A stretch of 64,000 nucleotides of DNA from Tragulus kanchil (Eukaryota > Chordata > Mammalia > Artiodactyla > Tragulidae). The stretch lies in the NCBI GenBank assembly GCA_022376925.1, contig JAIOJX010000031.1, positions 142,680,854-142,744,853 on the forward strand, written 5' to 3'. Positions 45,787 to 57,514 of this stretch are shown piece after piece. Every line of letters starts with the position of its first letter. Position 1 is the stretch's first letter. A model generated the notes under the pieces. The model searched no databases. It was not told where the DNA came from and saw only the letters and a program-made list of their open reading frames with translations. The position numbers and the translations under genes were made by a program.

Positions 45787-47024
45787 TGATTTGTGCCTTT
45801 ATTCCTTCTTTCATTTTTTATTTCTAATCTGAAATTCTGTAAGCATATCTTACCTCCTTCAGGTTGTCCCTGTTCCCACCTGGCCCACTCCTTTCCTGTA
45901 TGTGACTCACCCAGAGGTACCTGAGGGGAGTTCCCCTGCCTTAGAGAGGACCACCAGAGACCCCTGCCATCTTCCTTTCACAGATACGCACACCACACTA
46001 CTCAGGAGGAAGAATCACACAGTAGAGCCGTGGCAATCTCTGCTAGCTAGGGAGAGCTGGCACTTGCTTTGGGATCTTGAAAAGGTCACAGCTCCCATGG
46101 CCTTTAGAGGAAAGCTCGGACTTCATGAGTTTCTAATGACAGAGATAAATGAAGAATCCTTTGGTGGGAATGATTTCAGTAAAAGGGAGGCAAGAGAGTG
46201 GGGTAAGGTGGAGTTTCCCAGAGCTTGCCATCTGAAGTCTTTTGTAGCAATGTGCACTCACCTGTCTTACCTGTCACCACCCCACTCCCCCAAAAAGGCC
46301 CTCCAAGCTACTCATTCCTGAGTGGTTTATTTTCATTTACTGAGTGACACTGAGCCAAGTTCCTTGAGAGGCAAACATGGATTCCAAAGGAATGCCTCTC
46401 TAATGTGATTTACAGCAGGATTGGCGTGTCAGAGAAAGAGAACATTTGGGCCTGGAAAGTCCCCTCTCCTTCCTTAAACCATATGCGAGAGACTGGCAAT
46501 GACTCAGGGATACAAACCAGTGGGGTTATCTTTTCCTCTATGATATCAAATTTTACAACCCCGTCTGAAGGATCACTTTATTTCTAGAAACAGATACTCA
46601 CTCAAGCTGGCTTTGGCAATAAGGAATTTATTAGGAGGATGCAGGAGAATCTTGTGAAACCTATCTGCAGAAACACAGCTGGTCACTATGGGAACTGGAA
46701 ATGTACCAGCCCACTCTTCTTTGTGCCTCCTTACTTTGAGAATCCCTTGACTCTCATTCCTCCTTCTCTTAGCAAGCCCATTCCATTCTCCCTGCAGACT
46801 CTCCCCTTGTGAGACCCTTCAGTTTCCCCAGACCTTTGCAAGTTTTACTCAGATACTGCTCCTTATGATCCTTTCTCCCTGTAGCCTTATCATCCTAAGG
46901 CCAGTGTAGCCTGCCTGTGTTTTCCCCGCCACTCAGCGTTTTGAGAGAAACTGCTTGGCTCAGCCTAGGTCAGGTGACCATCCAGTCCCTCAGCTTTGGT
47001 AATGGATAATGAGCTTTGGTAAGT
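45787..47024. other. Unassigned stretch
   Basis: A plus-strand frame of 139 codons (45902-46321) has no recognisable domain. Bases 46590-46640 (ggctttggcaataaggaatt) resemble the edge of an old repeat that I cannot name. No gene called. Confidence 0.45.
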
Positions 47025-47362
47025 GCCCTGGACTGCAAGATCAAACCAGTCCATCCTAAAGGAAATCAGCCCTGAATGTTCATTGGAAGGACGGATGCTG
47101 AAGCTGAAGCTCCAACACTTTTGGCCACCTGATGCAAAGAGCCGACTCACTGAAAAAGACCCTGGTGCTGGGAAAGCATGAAGGCAGAAGGAGAAGGGGA
47201 CGACAGAGGATGAGATGGTTGTAATGGCATCAGTGAGTCAATGAACATGAATCTGAGCCAGCTCTGGGAGATGGTGAAGGACAGGGAAACCTGACATGCT
47301 GCAGTCTATGGGGTCACAAATAGTCAGACACAGACAGGACTGAGTAGCTGAACTGAACTGAT
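47025..47362 (+). mobile_element. BovB (RTE) LINE, 3' end
   Basis: ccagtccatcctaaaggaaa, gaatgttcattggaaggacg, ttggccacctgatgcaaaga, gccagctctgggagatggtg and the terminal repeat-like ctgaactgaactgatac. Better preserved than the copy at 3930. Confidence 0.93.
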
Positions 47363-47681
47363 ACTTGCATCTCTTGGCCCAGCCTGGCTCCATGTTTTGA
47401 TGGAGGAGGCAACTGCCTAGAGGGTACAAACTGAGAAGAGCCAATTAACCCCTTCCCCTAAGTGCCTTCCTGCCTGTCCTGCTGAGGGGCCAGAACTCTG
47501 CTCTCCAGCCACACAACACAACCAATGTCCAAAAAGCCAGAGAAGGGTATATACAGGGTGAATGTCATGAAAGGAGATGAAACGTGATCTACCAGGAAAT
47601 CAGCTGAATAAATTATGACACATAAGTCAAAATTCTTTTCACTCTGTGATCATGTCAATATTGCAAACTTTATATCAAAAT
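47363..47681. other. Unassigned stretch
   Basis: Nothing recognised. Confidence 0.5.
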
Positions 47682-47690
47682 AGGAATAAG

Positions 47691-47968
47691 GGGCTTCCCT
47701 GGTGGTCCAGTGGGTAAAGAGTCCGCCTTGCAGTGCAAGGGGCACCGGTTAGATCCCTGGCCAGGGAAGATCCTACATGCCACGGAGCAGCTGAGCCAGT
47801 GTGTCCAATTATGAGCCAGCGTCATGGGGCGCATGCGCCCAGAGCCAGTGCTCAGCCACGAGAGAGGCCACTGCAATGGGAGGCCCACACAGGCCAAAGA
47901 ACAAAGATGGATGAAAATAAATAATTGAAAGACCAATGAAACAGGCCAAAAATTAAAAAAAAAAAAAA
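47691..47968 (+). mobile_element. CHR-2-type SINE
   Basis: Head gcttccctggtggtccagtg and gattlike B box (ggttagatccctggcc), body gagaggccactgcaatggga and caggccaaagaacaaagatg, A-rich tail. Flanked by aggaat at 47682-47687 and 47969-47974, a probable target-site duplication. Confidence 0.92.
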
Positions 47969-47974
47969 AGGAAT

Positions 47975-48915
47975 GAAAAGCAGAGAACTCTTGAAACAAT
48001 CTACTCTAGTCACAGCACCTAGAGCACTTTGGAGCACCACAGGTATGTGTGTGCATGTGCACGCAGGAAAGGACAGAGAGGGATGTGGTCCAGCAACTGC
48101 CTGCAATTCTACCATGCATCCTCGGGCTGAAGTATCAAGAGTCAGATTGTTTGGTTCTGACACATACGACCTACTCTGTTCCAAGATTTTCTATTTCTGG
48201 AGTAAGTGATTCCTCTACTTACTAAAGGTAAGATCAGTTTCACTTTTCACATTGGCTAGTTCAGGAGGAACATTCTCTATTCCCATGTCAACATTCTAGT
48301 TTCTTTCCTTTTCAGGACGATGGTGATCTCTGCTGTGAGTGCACAGCTGCTCTGCCTGCCAAGACTGCCCCACAGTTCACACAGTCACGGCTGAGGATTT
48401 AGGGGCTCTGGGAAATGCTGATGCAATACCTTGGCAATGGTCGCCTTCACCTCACCATCAACCAAGAACTCAGGCATGGACGACTTCGAGGGGATTTTAT
48501 TAGTTTGAGTTGTGACTCACAGGGTGGCCTTGCCGCAGCTCAGGTTACCAAGGGCCCTCTGCAAAGAGAGGCTTTTGAAATGCAAATCTGGAGAGAGAGA
48601 GAGGGAGAGACGGAGAGAGACTGGGGCTGAGTTGTTTCCTATGACACAGTGCCACTAGCTCCAGGGCCCATGCTCTAACTCGTGGCCTCCTTCTGATTTT
48701 TAAACCTCCAAACTCTGTCTGTGACCGTCACACATCTCTATTTGAAATCCCCCTTCTCTTTCTTTCCATCCTTCAGGTTGCAATTACTTCTCTTTCAGAT
48801 TTCAGCTCAAGTATGACTTCTTCATTGAAGGTTTCTCAAACTTTTAAAAAAATGTCAGGGTGATACTCTTTAACTTCCATTTTCAGCTTTACAGACGTTC
48901 AATTGACAAATAAAA
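47975..48915. other. Unassigned stretch with a GA-rich tract
   Basis: No named transposon except the start of the L1 near 48880. A purine tract of ggagagagagagaggg type lies at about 48589-48620. Confidence 0.5.
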
Positions 48916-49050
48916 GCGCATGCGCCCAGAGCCAGTGCTCAGCCACGAGAGAGGCCACTGTGATGGGAGGCCCACACAGGCCAAAGAACAAAGATGGATG
49001 AAAATAAATAAAGGACAGACCAATGAAACAGGCCAAAATTAAAAAAAAAA
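48916..49050 (+). mobile_element. CHR-2-type SINE, 3' part at junction
   Basis: Last half of the SINE at 47691, without its tRNA-like head, starting at the contig-like junction. It carries a changed stretch, aaataaaggacagacc, for aaataattgaaagacc. Confidence 0.85.
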
Positions 49051-49959
49051 AGGAATGAAAAGCAGAGAACTCTTGAAACAATCTACTCTAGTCACAGCAC
49101 CTAGAGCACTTTGGAGCACCACAGGTATGTGTGTGCATGTGCACGCAGGAAAGGACAGAGAGGGATGTGGTCCAGCAACTGCCTGCAATTCTACCATGCA
49201 TCCTCGGGCTGAAGTATCAAGAGTCAGATTGTTTGGTTCTGACACATACGACCTACTCTGTTCCAAGATTTTCTATTTCTGGAGTAAGTGATTCCTCTAC
49301 TTACTAAAGGTAAGATCAGTTTCACTTTTCACATTGGCTAGTTCAGGAGGAACATTCTCTATTCCCATGTCAACATTCTAGTTTCTTTCCTTTTCAGGAC
49401 GATGGTGATCTCTGCTGTGAGTGCACAGCTGCTCTGCCTGCCAAGACTGCCCCACAGTTCACACAGTCACGGCTGAGGATTTAGGGGCTCTGGGAAATGC
49501 TGATGCAATACCTTGGCAATGGTCGCCTTCACCTCACCATCAACCAAGAACTCAGGCATGGACGACTTCGAGGGGATTTTATTAGTTTGAGTTGTGACTC
49601 ACAGGGTGGCCTTGCCGCAGCTCAGGTTACCAAGGGCCCTCTGCAAAGAGAGGCTTTTGAAATGCAAATCTGGAGAGAGAGAGGGAGAGACGGAGAGAGA
49701 CTGGGGCTGAGTTGTTTCCTATGACACAGTGCCACTAGCTCCAGGGCCCATGCTCTAACTCGTGGCCTCCTTCTGATTTTTAAACCTCCAAACTCTGTCT
49801 GTGACCGTCACACATCTCTATTTGAAATCCCCCTTCTCTTTCTTTCCATCCTTCAGGTTGCAATTACTTCTCTTTCAGATTTCAGCTCAAGTATGACTTC
49901 TTCATTGAAGGTTTCTCAAACTTTTAAAAAAATGTCAGGGTGATACTCTTTAACTTCCA

Positions 49960-50361
49960 TTTTCAGCTTTACAGACGTTCAATTGACAAATAAAACTGTA
50001 AGGTATTTAAAGTATACATCATGGTGACTGGATATGTATATACCTTGTAAAAGGAGTCCCACCATCTAGTTAATTAACACATCCATCACCTCACATATTT
50101 ACCTTTTGTTTTTGGTGGGGGTGAGAACATTCAAGTTCTACTCTCTTATTTCAATTATGCAATACAGTGTTAGACTATAGGCACCCTGTTATATATCAGA
50201 TATGTAATAATGCTACACACTAGACCTTATACATCTTATAGCTGAAAGTGTGCACCCTTTAACCTACCTCTCCCTATTTTTCCAACTACCCAGCCAGTAC
50301 AAACCACTTTCTACTCTCCTGTTTCTGTGGCTTTGGCTTTTTAATTTGTTGTTACTATTGT
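49960..50361 (-). mobile_element. L1 3' UTR, antisense
   Basis: Reverse of an older L1 3' end: ttcaattgacaaataaaact, gtatacatcatggtgactgg, tacatcttatagctgaaagt and ctactctcctgtttctgtgg. First piece of a long minus-strand L1 that continues to about 56112 around insertions and duplications. Confidence 0.8.
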
Positions 50362-50560
50362 TTAGTTGCTAAGTTGTATTTCTTTGCGACCCCATGGACT
50401 GTAGCCGACCAGGTTCTTTTCTCCATGGGGCCTTTCCAGGCAAGAATTCTGCAGTGTGTTCCCATTCCCTTCTCCAGGGGATCTTCCTGACCCAGGAATT
50501 AAACCCGCATATCCTGTATTGGCAGGATGGTTCATTACCACTGAGCAACCAGGATTCCAC
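50362..50560 (-). mobile_element. Bov-tA SINE inserted in L1
   Basis: Antisense copy from tttagttgctaagttgtatt to accactgagcaaccaggatt. L1 sequence resumes with agtatttgtctttgtctggc. Confidence 0.9.
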
Positions 50561-50761
50561 ATACAAGTGTTACCATCCAGTATTTGTCTTTGTCTGGCTT
50601 ATTTCACTTAGCATAATGCACTCAAGGCCCATCTACATTGTCACAAATAGCAGGACCTCCTTCTTTCTCTTGGTTAAATGATACTCCATTGTATACCTAT
50701 ATACCACATTTTGTTTATCCATTCATCTGTTGACAGACATTTAGGTTGTTTCCATATCTTG
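50561..50761 (-). mobile_element. L1 fragment, antisense
   Basis: agtatttgtctttgtctggc, cacttagcataatgcactca, tggttaaatgatactccatt and cattcatctgttgacagaca are the reverse of the L1 ORF2/3'-UTR border. Ends at tatcttg, the target site of the next SINE. Confidence 0.85.
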
Positions 50762-51319
50762 TGTGAAAGTGTTAGTCATTAGGCATGTACAATTCTTTAC
50801 AACCCCATGGACTGTAGCCCGCCAGGCTCCTCTGCTCCATGGAATTCTCCAGTTAAGAATATTGGATGGGCTTCCCTGGTGGTCCAGTGGGTAAGGACAC
50901 CACCTTGCAGTGCAAGGGGCGCCAGTTTGATCCCTGGCTTGGGAAGATCCCACGTGCCGTGGAGCGGCTGGACTGATGTGTCCAATTACCGAGCCAGAGC
51001 TCTGGAGCTCATGCGCCCAGAGCTGGTGCTCTGCAACAACAGAGGCCACTGCAATGGGAGGCCCACAGGGGCTGAAGAACAAAGACGGATGAAAATAGAT
51101 AAACGAAAGACCAATAGAAGTGGCCCGCCCACCCCCTCCCCACCCCACCCCCAAAATAAATAAATAAATAAATCTTTAAAAAAAACAACAACAAAAAATA
51201 AGAATATTGGAGTGCGTAGCCATTCCCTTCTCCAGGGCATCTTCCCAACCCAGAGACTGAACTCAGGTCTTCTGCATGCCGGTAGATTCTTTACTGTCTG
51301 AGCCACCAAGAAAGCCCAT
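50762..51319 (-). mobile_element. Bov-tA SINE in L1, itself split by a CHR-2 SINE
   Basis: Left part 50762-50866 (tgtgaaagtgttagtcatta to taagaatattgga) and right part 51199-51319 (to gagccaccaagaaagccc). Flanked by tatcttg at 50755-50761 and 51320-51326, the L1 target-site duplication. Confidence 0.93.
50867..51198 (+). mobile_element. CHR-2-type SINE inserted in Bov-tA
   Basis: Head gggcttccctggtggtccag, B-box region agtttgatccctggcttggg, body ccactgcaatgggaggccca, tail of AAAT units and A-rich sequence. The 13-base target duplication taagaatattgga is exact at 50854-50866 and 51199-51211. Confidence 0.96.
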
Positions 51320-51326
51320 TATCTTG

Positions 51327-51773
51327 GCTACTGTGAATTATGCTGCAGTGAACATGGGGTGCAGACATCTCTTCAATATCCTGTTTTCACTTCCTTTGAA
51401 TATATATACAGAAGTGAGACTGTTGGCTCATATGATAGTCCTATATTTAATTTTTTTGAGGACGCTTCTATACTATTTTCCATAATGGATACACCAATTT
51501 ACATTCCCACCAACAGTACACAAGAGTTTCCTTTTCTCCACATCCTGCCAGCACTTGTTATTAATATAGTGTCTTTTTGATATCAGTCATTTTCCAACAG
51601 GTATGAGGTGACATTTCACTGTGGTATTGATTTGCATTTTCCTGATGATTGGTGACACTGACCACCAATATGCTTTTTGGCCATTTGTGTGTATTCTATG
51701 TGAACATGTCTACTCAGTTTCTCTGCCCATTTTTTAATCAGATTGTTTTTCTTCACTATTAAGCTGTGTGAGT
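51327..51773 (-). mobile_element. L1 ORF2 3' region, antisense
   Basis: gctactgtgaattatgctgc, ttacattcccaccaacagta, ttccttttctccacatcctg and gatttgcattttcctgatga are the reverse of the L1 ORF2 C-terminal region. All frames are broken by stops. Confidence 0.9.
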
Positions 51774-51877
51774 TCCTTCTTTCTCTTTTGGTTAAATGAT
51801 ACTCCATTGTATACCTATATACCACATTTTGTTTATCCATTCATCTGTTGACAGACATTTAGGTTGTTTCCATATCT

Positions 51878-52442
51878 TGTGTGAAAGTGTTAGTCATTAG
51901 GCATGTACAATTCTTTACAACCCCATGGACTGTAGCCCGCCAGGCTCCTCTGCTCCATGGAATTCTCCAGTTAAGAATATTGGATGGGCTTCCCTGGTGG
52001 TCCAGTGGGTAAGGACACCACCTTGCAGTGCAAGGGGCGCCAGTTTGATCCCTGGCTTGGGAAGATCCCACGTGCCGTGGAGCGGCTGGACTGATGTGTC
52101 CAATTACCGAGCCAGAGCTCTGGAGCTCATGCGCCCAGAGCTGGTGCTCTGCAACAACAGAGGCCACTGCAATGGGAGGCCCACAGGGGCTGAAGAACAA
52201 AGACGGATGAAAATAGATAAACGAAAGACCAATAGAAGTGGCCTGCCTGCTCCCCTCCCTCTCCACTCCACCCCCAAAATAAATAAATAAATAAATCTTT
52301 AAAAAAAACAACAACAAAAAATAAGAATATTGGAGTGCGTAGCCATTCCCTTCTCCAGGGCATCTTCCCAACCCAGAGGCTGAACTCAGGTCTTCTGCAT
52401 GCCGGTAGATTCTTTACTGTCTGAGCCACCAAGAAAGCCCAT
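51878..52442 (-). mobile_element. Bov-tA SINE split by CHR-2 SINE, duplicate copy
   Basis: Second copy of 50762-51319, with the nested CHR-2 SINE at about 51985-52320. The same nested order and target duplications are visible. Confidence 0.92.
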
Positions 52443-53575
52443 TATCTTGGCTACTGTGAATTATGCTGCAGTGAACATGGGGTGCAGACATCTCTTCAAT
52501 ATCCTGTTTTCACTTCCTTTGAATATATATACAGAAGTGAGACTGTTGGCTCATATGATAGTCCTATATTTAATTTTTTTGAGGACGCTTCTATACTATT
52601 TTCCATAATGGATACACCAATTTACATTCCCACCAACAGTACACAAGAGTTTCCTTTTCTCCACATCCTGCCAGCACTTGTTATTAATATAGTGTCTTTT
52701 TGATATCAGTCATTTTCCAACAGGTATGAGGTGACATTTCACTGTGGTATTGATTTGCATTTTCCTGATGATTGGTGACACTGACCACCAATATGCTTTT
52801 TGGCCATTTGTGTGTATTCTATGTGAACATGTCTACTCAGTTTCTCTGCCCATTTTTTAATCAGATTGTTTTTCTTCACTATTAAGCTGTGTGAGTTCTT
52901 TACATATTTTGAATGCTAAGCCCTCATTGTATACATGATTTACAAATATTTTCTTCCATTACCTAGGCTGTCTTTTAATTTTCCTCAAGTGCAGAAGCCT
53001 TTTAATTTGTTATAGTCCCACTTGATTATTTTGTTTTGTTGCCTTTACTTTTGGTGTCAAATTCAAAAAAATCACTGCCAAGACAGAGGTTAAGGAGCTT
53101 ATTACTTCTTACATTGTCTTCTGGAAGTTTTGCAGTTTCAGATCTTAAATTTAAGTATTTCATCCAATGTAAATTGATTTTTGTATATGGTGTAAGATAG
53201 GAGTATAGTCTTGTTTCTTTATACTTTTTTTTGTGGTTATCCAGTTTTTCCAACATCATTTATTGGTTTGTCATAATTAGCTGATCATATATAGGTGGGT
53301 TTTTCTGGGGTCTCTATCCTGTCCTATTGATCCATGTGTCTGTTTTTAAGCCAAAACCATACTGTTTTGATCATTATAGTTTCATAATATAAAATGAAAT
53401 CAGAAAATATGCTTTGAGGCTTATTCTTGTTTCTCAGTATTTGGCTTTTCAGAGTCTCCTGTGGCTCCATACAAATTTAAGGATTGCTTTCTTCTATTTC
53501 TATAAAAATGCATTGGAATTCTGATAGAACTTTTATTAAATCTGTAAATCACTTTGAGTAGTATAGACATTTTAG
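52443..53575 (-). mobile_element. L1 ORF2 3' half, antisense
   Basis: Repeats 51327-51773 and then continues further 5' into ORF2: ctgtcttttaattttcctca, tttggtgtcaaattcaaaaa, tgtaaattgatttttgtata, tgtggttatccagtttttcc and ccatactgttttgatcatta. No intact frame. Confidence 0.9.
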
Positions 53576-54749
53576 TTTTCCAAAAAAATTCAACTTTTTT
53601 CGCCAGATCCAGTAAATTTCCCGCTACTGTGAATTATGCTGCAGTGAACATGGGGTGCAGACATCTCTTCAATATCCTGTTTTCACTTCCTTTGAATATA
53701 TATACAGAAGTGAGACTGTTGGCTCATATGATAGTCCTATATTTAATTTTTTTGAGGACGCTTCTATACTATTTTCCATAATGGATACACCAATTTACAT
53801 TCCCACCAACAGTACACAAGAGTTTCCTTTTCTCCACATCCTGCCAGCACTTGTTATTAATATAGTGTCTTTTTGATATCAGTCATTTTCCAACAGGTAT
53901 GAGGTGACATTTCACTGTGGTATTGATTTGCATTTTCCTGATGATTGGTGACACTGACCACCAATATGCTTTTTGGCCATTTGTGTGTATTCTATGTGAA
54001 CATGTCTACTCAGTTTCTCTGCCCATTTTTTAATCAGATTGTTTTTCTTCACTATTAAGCTGTGTGAGTTCTTTACATATTTTGAATGCTAAGCCCTCAT
54101 TGTATACATGATTTACAAATATTTTCTTCCATTACCTAGGCTGTCTTTTAATTTTCCTCAAGTGCAGAAGCCTTTTAATTTGTTATAGTCCCACTTGATT
54201 ATTTTGTTTTTGTTGCCTTTACTTTTGGTGTCAAATTCAAAAAAATCACTGCCAAGACAGAGGTTAAGGAGCTTATTACTTCTTACATTGTCTTCTGGAA
54301 GTTTTGCAGTTTCAGATCTTAAATTTAAGTATTTCATCCAATGTAAATTGATTTTTGTATATGGTGTAAGATAGGAGTATAGTCTTGTTTCTTTATACTT
54401 TTTTTTGTGGTTATCCAGTTTTTCCAACATCATTTATTGGTTTGTCATAATTAGCTGATCATATATAGGTGGGTTTTTCTGGGGTCTCTATCCTGTCCTA
54501 TTGATCCATGTGTCTGTTTTTAAGCCAAAACCATACTGTTTTGATCATTATAGTTTCATAATATAAAATGAAATCAGAAAATATGCTTTGAGGCTTATTC
54601 TTGTTTCTCAGTATTTGGCTTTTCAGAGTCTCCTGTGGCTCCATACAAATTTAAGGATTGCTTTCTTCTATTTCTATAAAAATGCATTGGAATTCTGATA
54701 GAACTTTTATTAAATCTGTAAATCACTTTGAGTAGTATAGACATTTTAG
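52451..54749. repeat. Tandem duplication, period 1173, junction near 53600
   Basis: Copy one 52451-53575, copy two 53624-54749. A 48-base filler (53576-53623) between them matches neither side clearly. With the preceding duplication, about 450 bases are present three times (51329, 52452, 53624). Confidence 0.93.
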
Positions 54750-55322
54750 CAATATTAATTCTCCCAATCCACAAAAATGAATACTGCCTTCTACAACAAT
54801 GTGTTTTAATTTTCAGTCTACAGACATTTCTCCATCTTGGTCAAATTTACTCCTAATCACTTTAATCTTTCTGATGTAATTGCAAATGAATTATTTCCTT
54901 AACTATTATTCCATTCATATTTTGTTAGTGTATATAAATGCTAGCCTTTTTATACATTGATTTTTGTATCTTAAAACTTTGCAGAAATTGTTTACTAGTT
55001 CCAACAGTTTTTAGTGGAGTTTTTAGGTATTCTATATGTCATGTCGTCTGCAAATAGAGACATTTTTACTTATTACTTTCTAATCTAGATGGTTTTTATT
55101 TCTTTTTCTTCTCTAATTGCTTTGACTAGGACTTCCAGTACTATGTTGAATGAAAGTGGTAACAATGGGTATCCAATTATAGCCTAGTGCCTGCTCTTAA
55201 AGGAAACACTTTCAGTTTTTCACCTCTGAATAAGAAGTTAACTGTGGCTTGTCATATATGGTCTTTATTATACTTAGGTACATTTCCTCTATACTCAGTT
55301 TGTTGAGAGTTTCTATTATGAA
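53624..55322 (-). mobile_element. L1 ORF2 including reverse-transcriptase core, antisense
   Basis: After repeating 52451-53575, the L1 continues 5'-ward. On the minus strand the catalytic RT motif FADD is readable at 55043-55054, in the context SLFADDM (55040-55060), although surrounding frames are broken. This places the window inside the RT domain of L1 ORF2. Confidence 0.88.
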
Positions 55323-55643
55323 TGGATGTTGAATTTGACAATTTTTTTTTAATCCTTTGTAACAATCATATAAATTTTAGCCTTCATTTATCCAACATTT
55401 TGTTAATTTATGGAAGTTAAGCCTTTGTTGCACCCTTGAAATAAATCCTATTTCATAGTGTATGATCTTTTTAATGTATTGTTTGATTTGATTCACTAAT
55501 AATTTGTTGAGTGTTTTTTTGGCATTCATATTCATCAGTGATATCAGCCTATAATTTTCTTTTCTTGTTCTTGTTGTTCCCTTGTCTGACTTTAGTATCA
55601 GGGTAATACTGACCTTAAGAAACGAGTTTGAAAATGTTCCCTC

Positions 55644-55900
55644 ATTGTGGGGAAGGAACAGACGGTGGGAGGCATAAAGGAAGTAGCATGAAGGCCTGTA
55701 CTATCATAAGTGAAGAAAGTAGCTATAGTCATTGCTCTGTGAGAAAAGGGGATCCTTCAGGGGTGCCGTGTGGTGGTCGGGAGGGGTGGGAAGGGGGGGA
55801 TGTGCATATGACTAACCTGGGAGCATGCATATCTGTAAACAACAAAACTCTGTAGACGTTAAAAGTAAAATAAAGGTTTAAAAAAAAAGAAAAAGAAAAG
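55644..55900 (+). mobile_element. Polyadenylated retro-insert in L1, probably an L1 3' end
   Basis: About 255 bases bounded by gttccctc on both sides, a likely target duplication since the host L1 continues colinearly. It has a G-rich tract at 55773-55799, then catatgactaacctgggagc, an AATAAA and an A-rich tail. This order resembles the 3' UTR of a primate-like/older L1, but I cannot exclude a processed transcript. Confidence 0.5.
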
Positions 55901-56112
55901 GTTCCCTCCTCTACTGTTTCTGAAAGAGTTTGAGAAGGATTGGTATTAGCTCATCTTTAAATGTTTGATAGAATTTACCAGTAAAGCTATCTGGTCCTGG
56001 ATTTTTTTTTGTTGAGGTATTTTTTATTCCAGATTCAATCCCTTTACAATAAATGGCCTTTCAGATTTTCTATTTCTTCATTTAACTTCTTTTTTCTTTT
56101 CATACTGTCTTT
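55901..56112 (-). mobile_element. L1 ORF2 fragment, antisense
   Basis: tttgagaaggattggtatta, tttaccagtaaagctatctg and tcctggattt continue the host L1 after the retro-insert. The sequence becomes unrecognisable shortly before the CHR SINE. Repeated at 56993-57206. Confidence 0.75.
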
Positions 56113-56125
56113 AGCATTTTCTCTC

Positions 56126-56390
56126 TTTTTTTTTTAAATTTTGGCCTCTTTTTATTGATTATTTATTTATTTTTCATCCATCTTTATTCTTCGGCCAGTG
56201 TGGGCCTCCCATTGCAGTGGCCTCTCTCGTTGCAGAGCACCGGCTCTGGGTGCACATGCTCCAAAGTGCTGGCTCATAACTGGACACACTGGTCCAGCCT
56301 CTCCATGGCATATGGGATCTTCCTGGGCCGGGATCAGACAGTACCCTTGCACTGCAGCGGACTCTTACCCACTGGACCACCAGGGAAGAC
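56126..56390 (-). mobile_element. CHR-2-type SINE
   Basis: Antisense: T-rich left end, ttcggccagtgtgggcctcc, cctctctcgttgcagagcac, ending ggaccaccagggaagac. Flanks agcattttct (56113-56122) and agtattttct (56392-56401) form a 10-base target duplication with one mismatch. Confidence 0.92.
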
Positions 56391-56735
56391 CAGTATTTTC
56401 TTTTTAATCCTTTGTGGATGTTGAATTTGACAATTTTTATTTAATCCTTTGTAACAATCATATAAATTTTAGCCTTCATTTATCCAACATTTTGTTAATT
56501 TATGGAAGTTAAGCCTTTGTTGCACCCTTGAAATAAATCCTATTTCATAGTGTATGATCTTTTTAATGTATTGTTTGATTTGATTCACTAATAATTTGTT
56601 GAGTGTTTTTTTGGCATTCATATTCATCAGTGATATCAGCCTATAATTTTCTTTTCTTGTTCTTGTTGTTCCCTTGTCTGACTTTAGTATCAGGGTAATA
56701 CTGACCTTAAGAAACGAGTTTGAAAATGTTCCCTC

Positions 56736-56992
56736 ATTGTGGGGAAGGAACAGACGGTGGGAGGCATAAAGGAAGTAGCATGAAGGCCTGTACTATCATA
56801 AGTGAAGAAAGTAGCTATAGTCATTGCTCTGTGAGAAAAGGGGATCCTTCAGGGGTGCCGTGTGGTGGTCGGGAGGGGTGGGAAGGGGGGGATGTGCATA
56901 TGACTAACCTGGGAGCATGCATATCTGTAAACAACAAAACTCTGTAGACGTTAAAAGTAAAATAAAGGTTTAAAAAAAAAGAAAAAGAAAAG
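56736..56992 (+). mobile_element. Polyadenylated retro-insert, duplicate copy
   Basis: Second copy of 55644-55900. Confidence 0.5.
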
Positions 56993-57216
56993 GTTCCCTC
57001 CTCTACTGTTTCTGAAAGAGTTTGAGAAGGATTGGTATTAGCTCATCTTTAAATGTTTGATAGAATTTACCAGTAAAGCTATCTGGTCCTGGATTTTTTT
57101 TTGTTGAGGTATTTTTTATTCCAGATTCAATCCCTTTACAATAAATGGCCTTTCAGATTTTCTATTTCTTCATTTAACTTCTTTTTTCTTTTCATACTGT
57201 CTTTAGCATTTTCTCT

Positions 57217-57487
57217 CTTTTTTTTTTTAAATTTTGGCCTCTTTTTATTGATTATTTATTTATTTTTCATCCATCTTTATTCTTCGGCCAGTGTGGGCCT
57301 CCCATTGCAGTGGCCTCTCTCGTTGCAGAGCACCGGCTCTGGGTGCACATGCTCCAAAGTGCTGGCTCATAACTGGACACACTGGTCCAGCCTCTCCATG
57401 GCATATGGGATCTTCCTGGGCCGGGATCAGACAGTACCCCTTGCACTGCAAGGCGGACTCTTTACCCACTGGACCACCAGGGAAGAC
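57217..57487 (-). mobile_element. CHR-2-type SINE, second copy
   Basis: Same insertion as 56126-56390, without the deletions near the head. Confidence 0.92.
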
Positions 57488-57514
57488 CAGTATTTTCTTT
57501 TTTTTAATTAAAGT

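Larger units (their letters stand above)
47829..49995. repeat. Tandem duplication, period 1080-1087, junction 48915/48916
   Basis: Copy one 47829-48915, copy two 48916-49995, directly joined. Copy two begins in the middle of the CHR SINE (gcgcatgcgccc). The GA-rich tract at 48587-48620 is two bases shorter in copy two. Confidence 0.93.
50658..52898. repeat. Tandem duplication, period 1116-1123, junction 51773/51774
   Basis: Copy one 50658-51773, copy two 51774-52898. The C-rich end of the CHR SINE differs at several places (51121-51155 against 52243-52279). The rest is nearly identical. Confidence 0.93.
55323..57498. repeat. Tandem duplication, period 1092, junction near 56408
   Basis: Copy one 55323-56401, copy two 56415-57498. 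The first copy loses several bases at its right end, inside the SINE (gtacccttgcactgcagcgg against gtaccccttgcactgcaagg). Confidence 0.93.

Noticed and set aside
45902..46321. 139-codon plus-strand frame
   Set aside because: No recognised domain and ordinary composition; length is within chance for this GC content.
51859..52371. 170-codon minus-strand frame
   Set aside because: It is a read-through of the nested Bov-tA and CHR-2 SINEs, not a gene.
53624..55322. Functional reverse-transcriptase gene
   Set aside because: A FADD motif is visible, but surrounding frames hold many stops; it is an old inactive L1.
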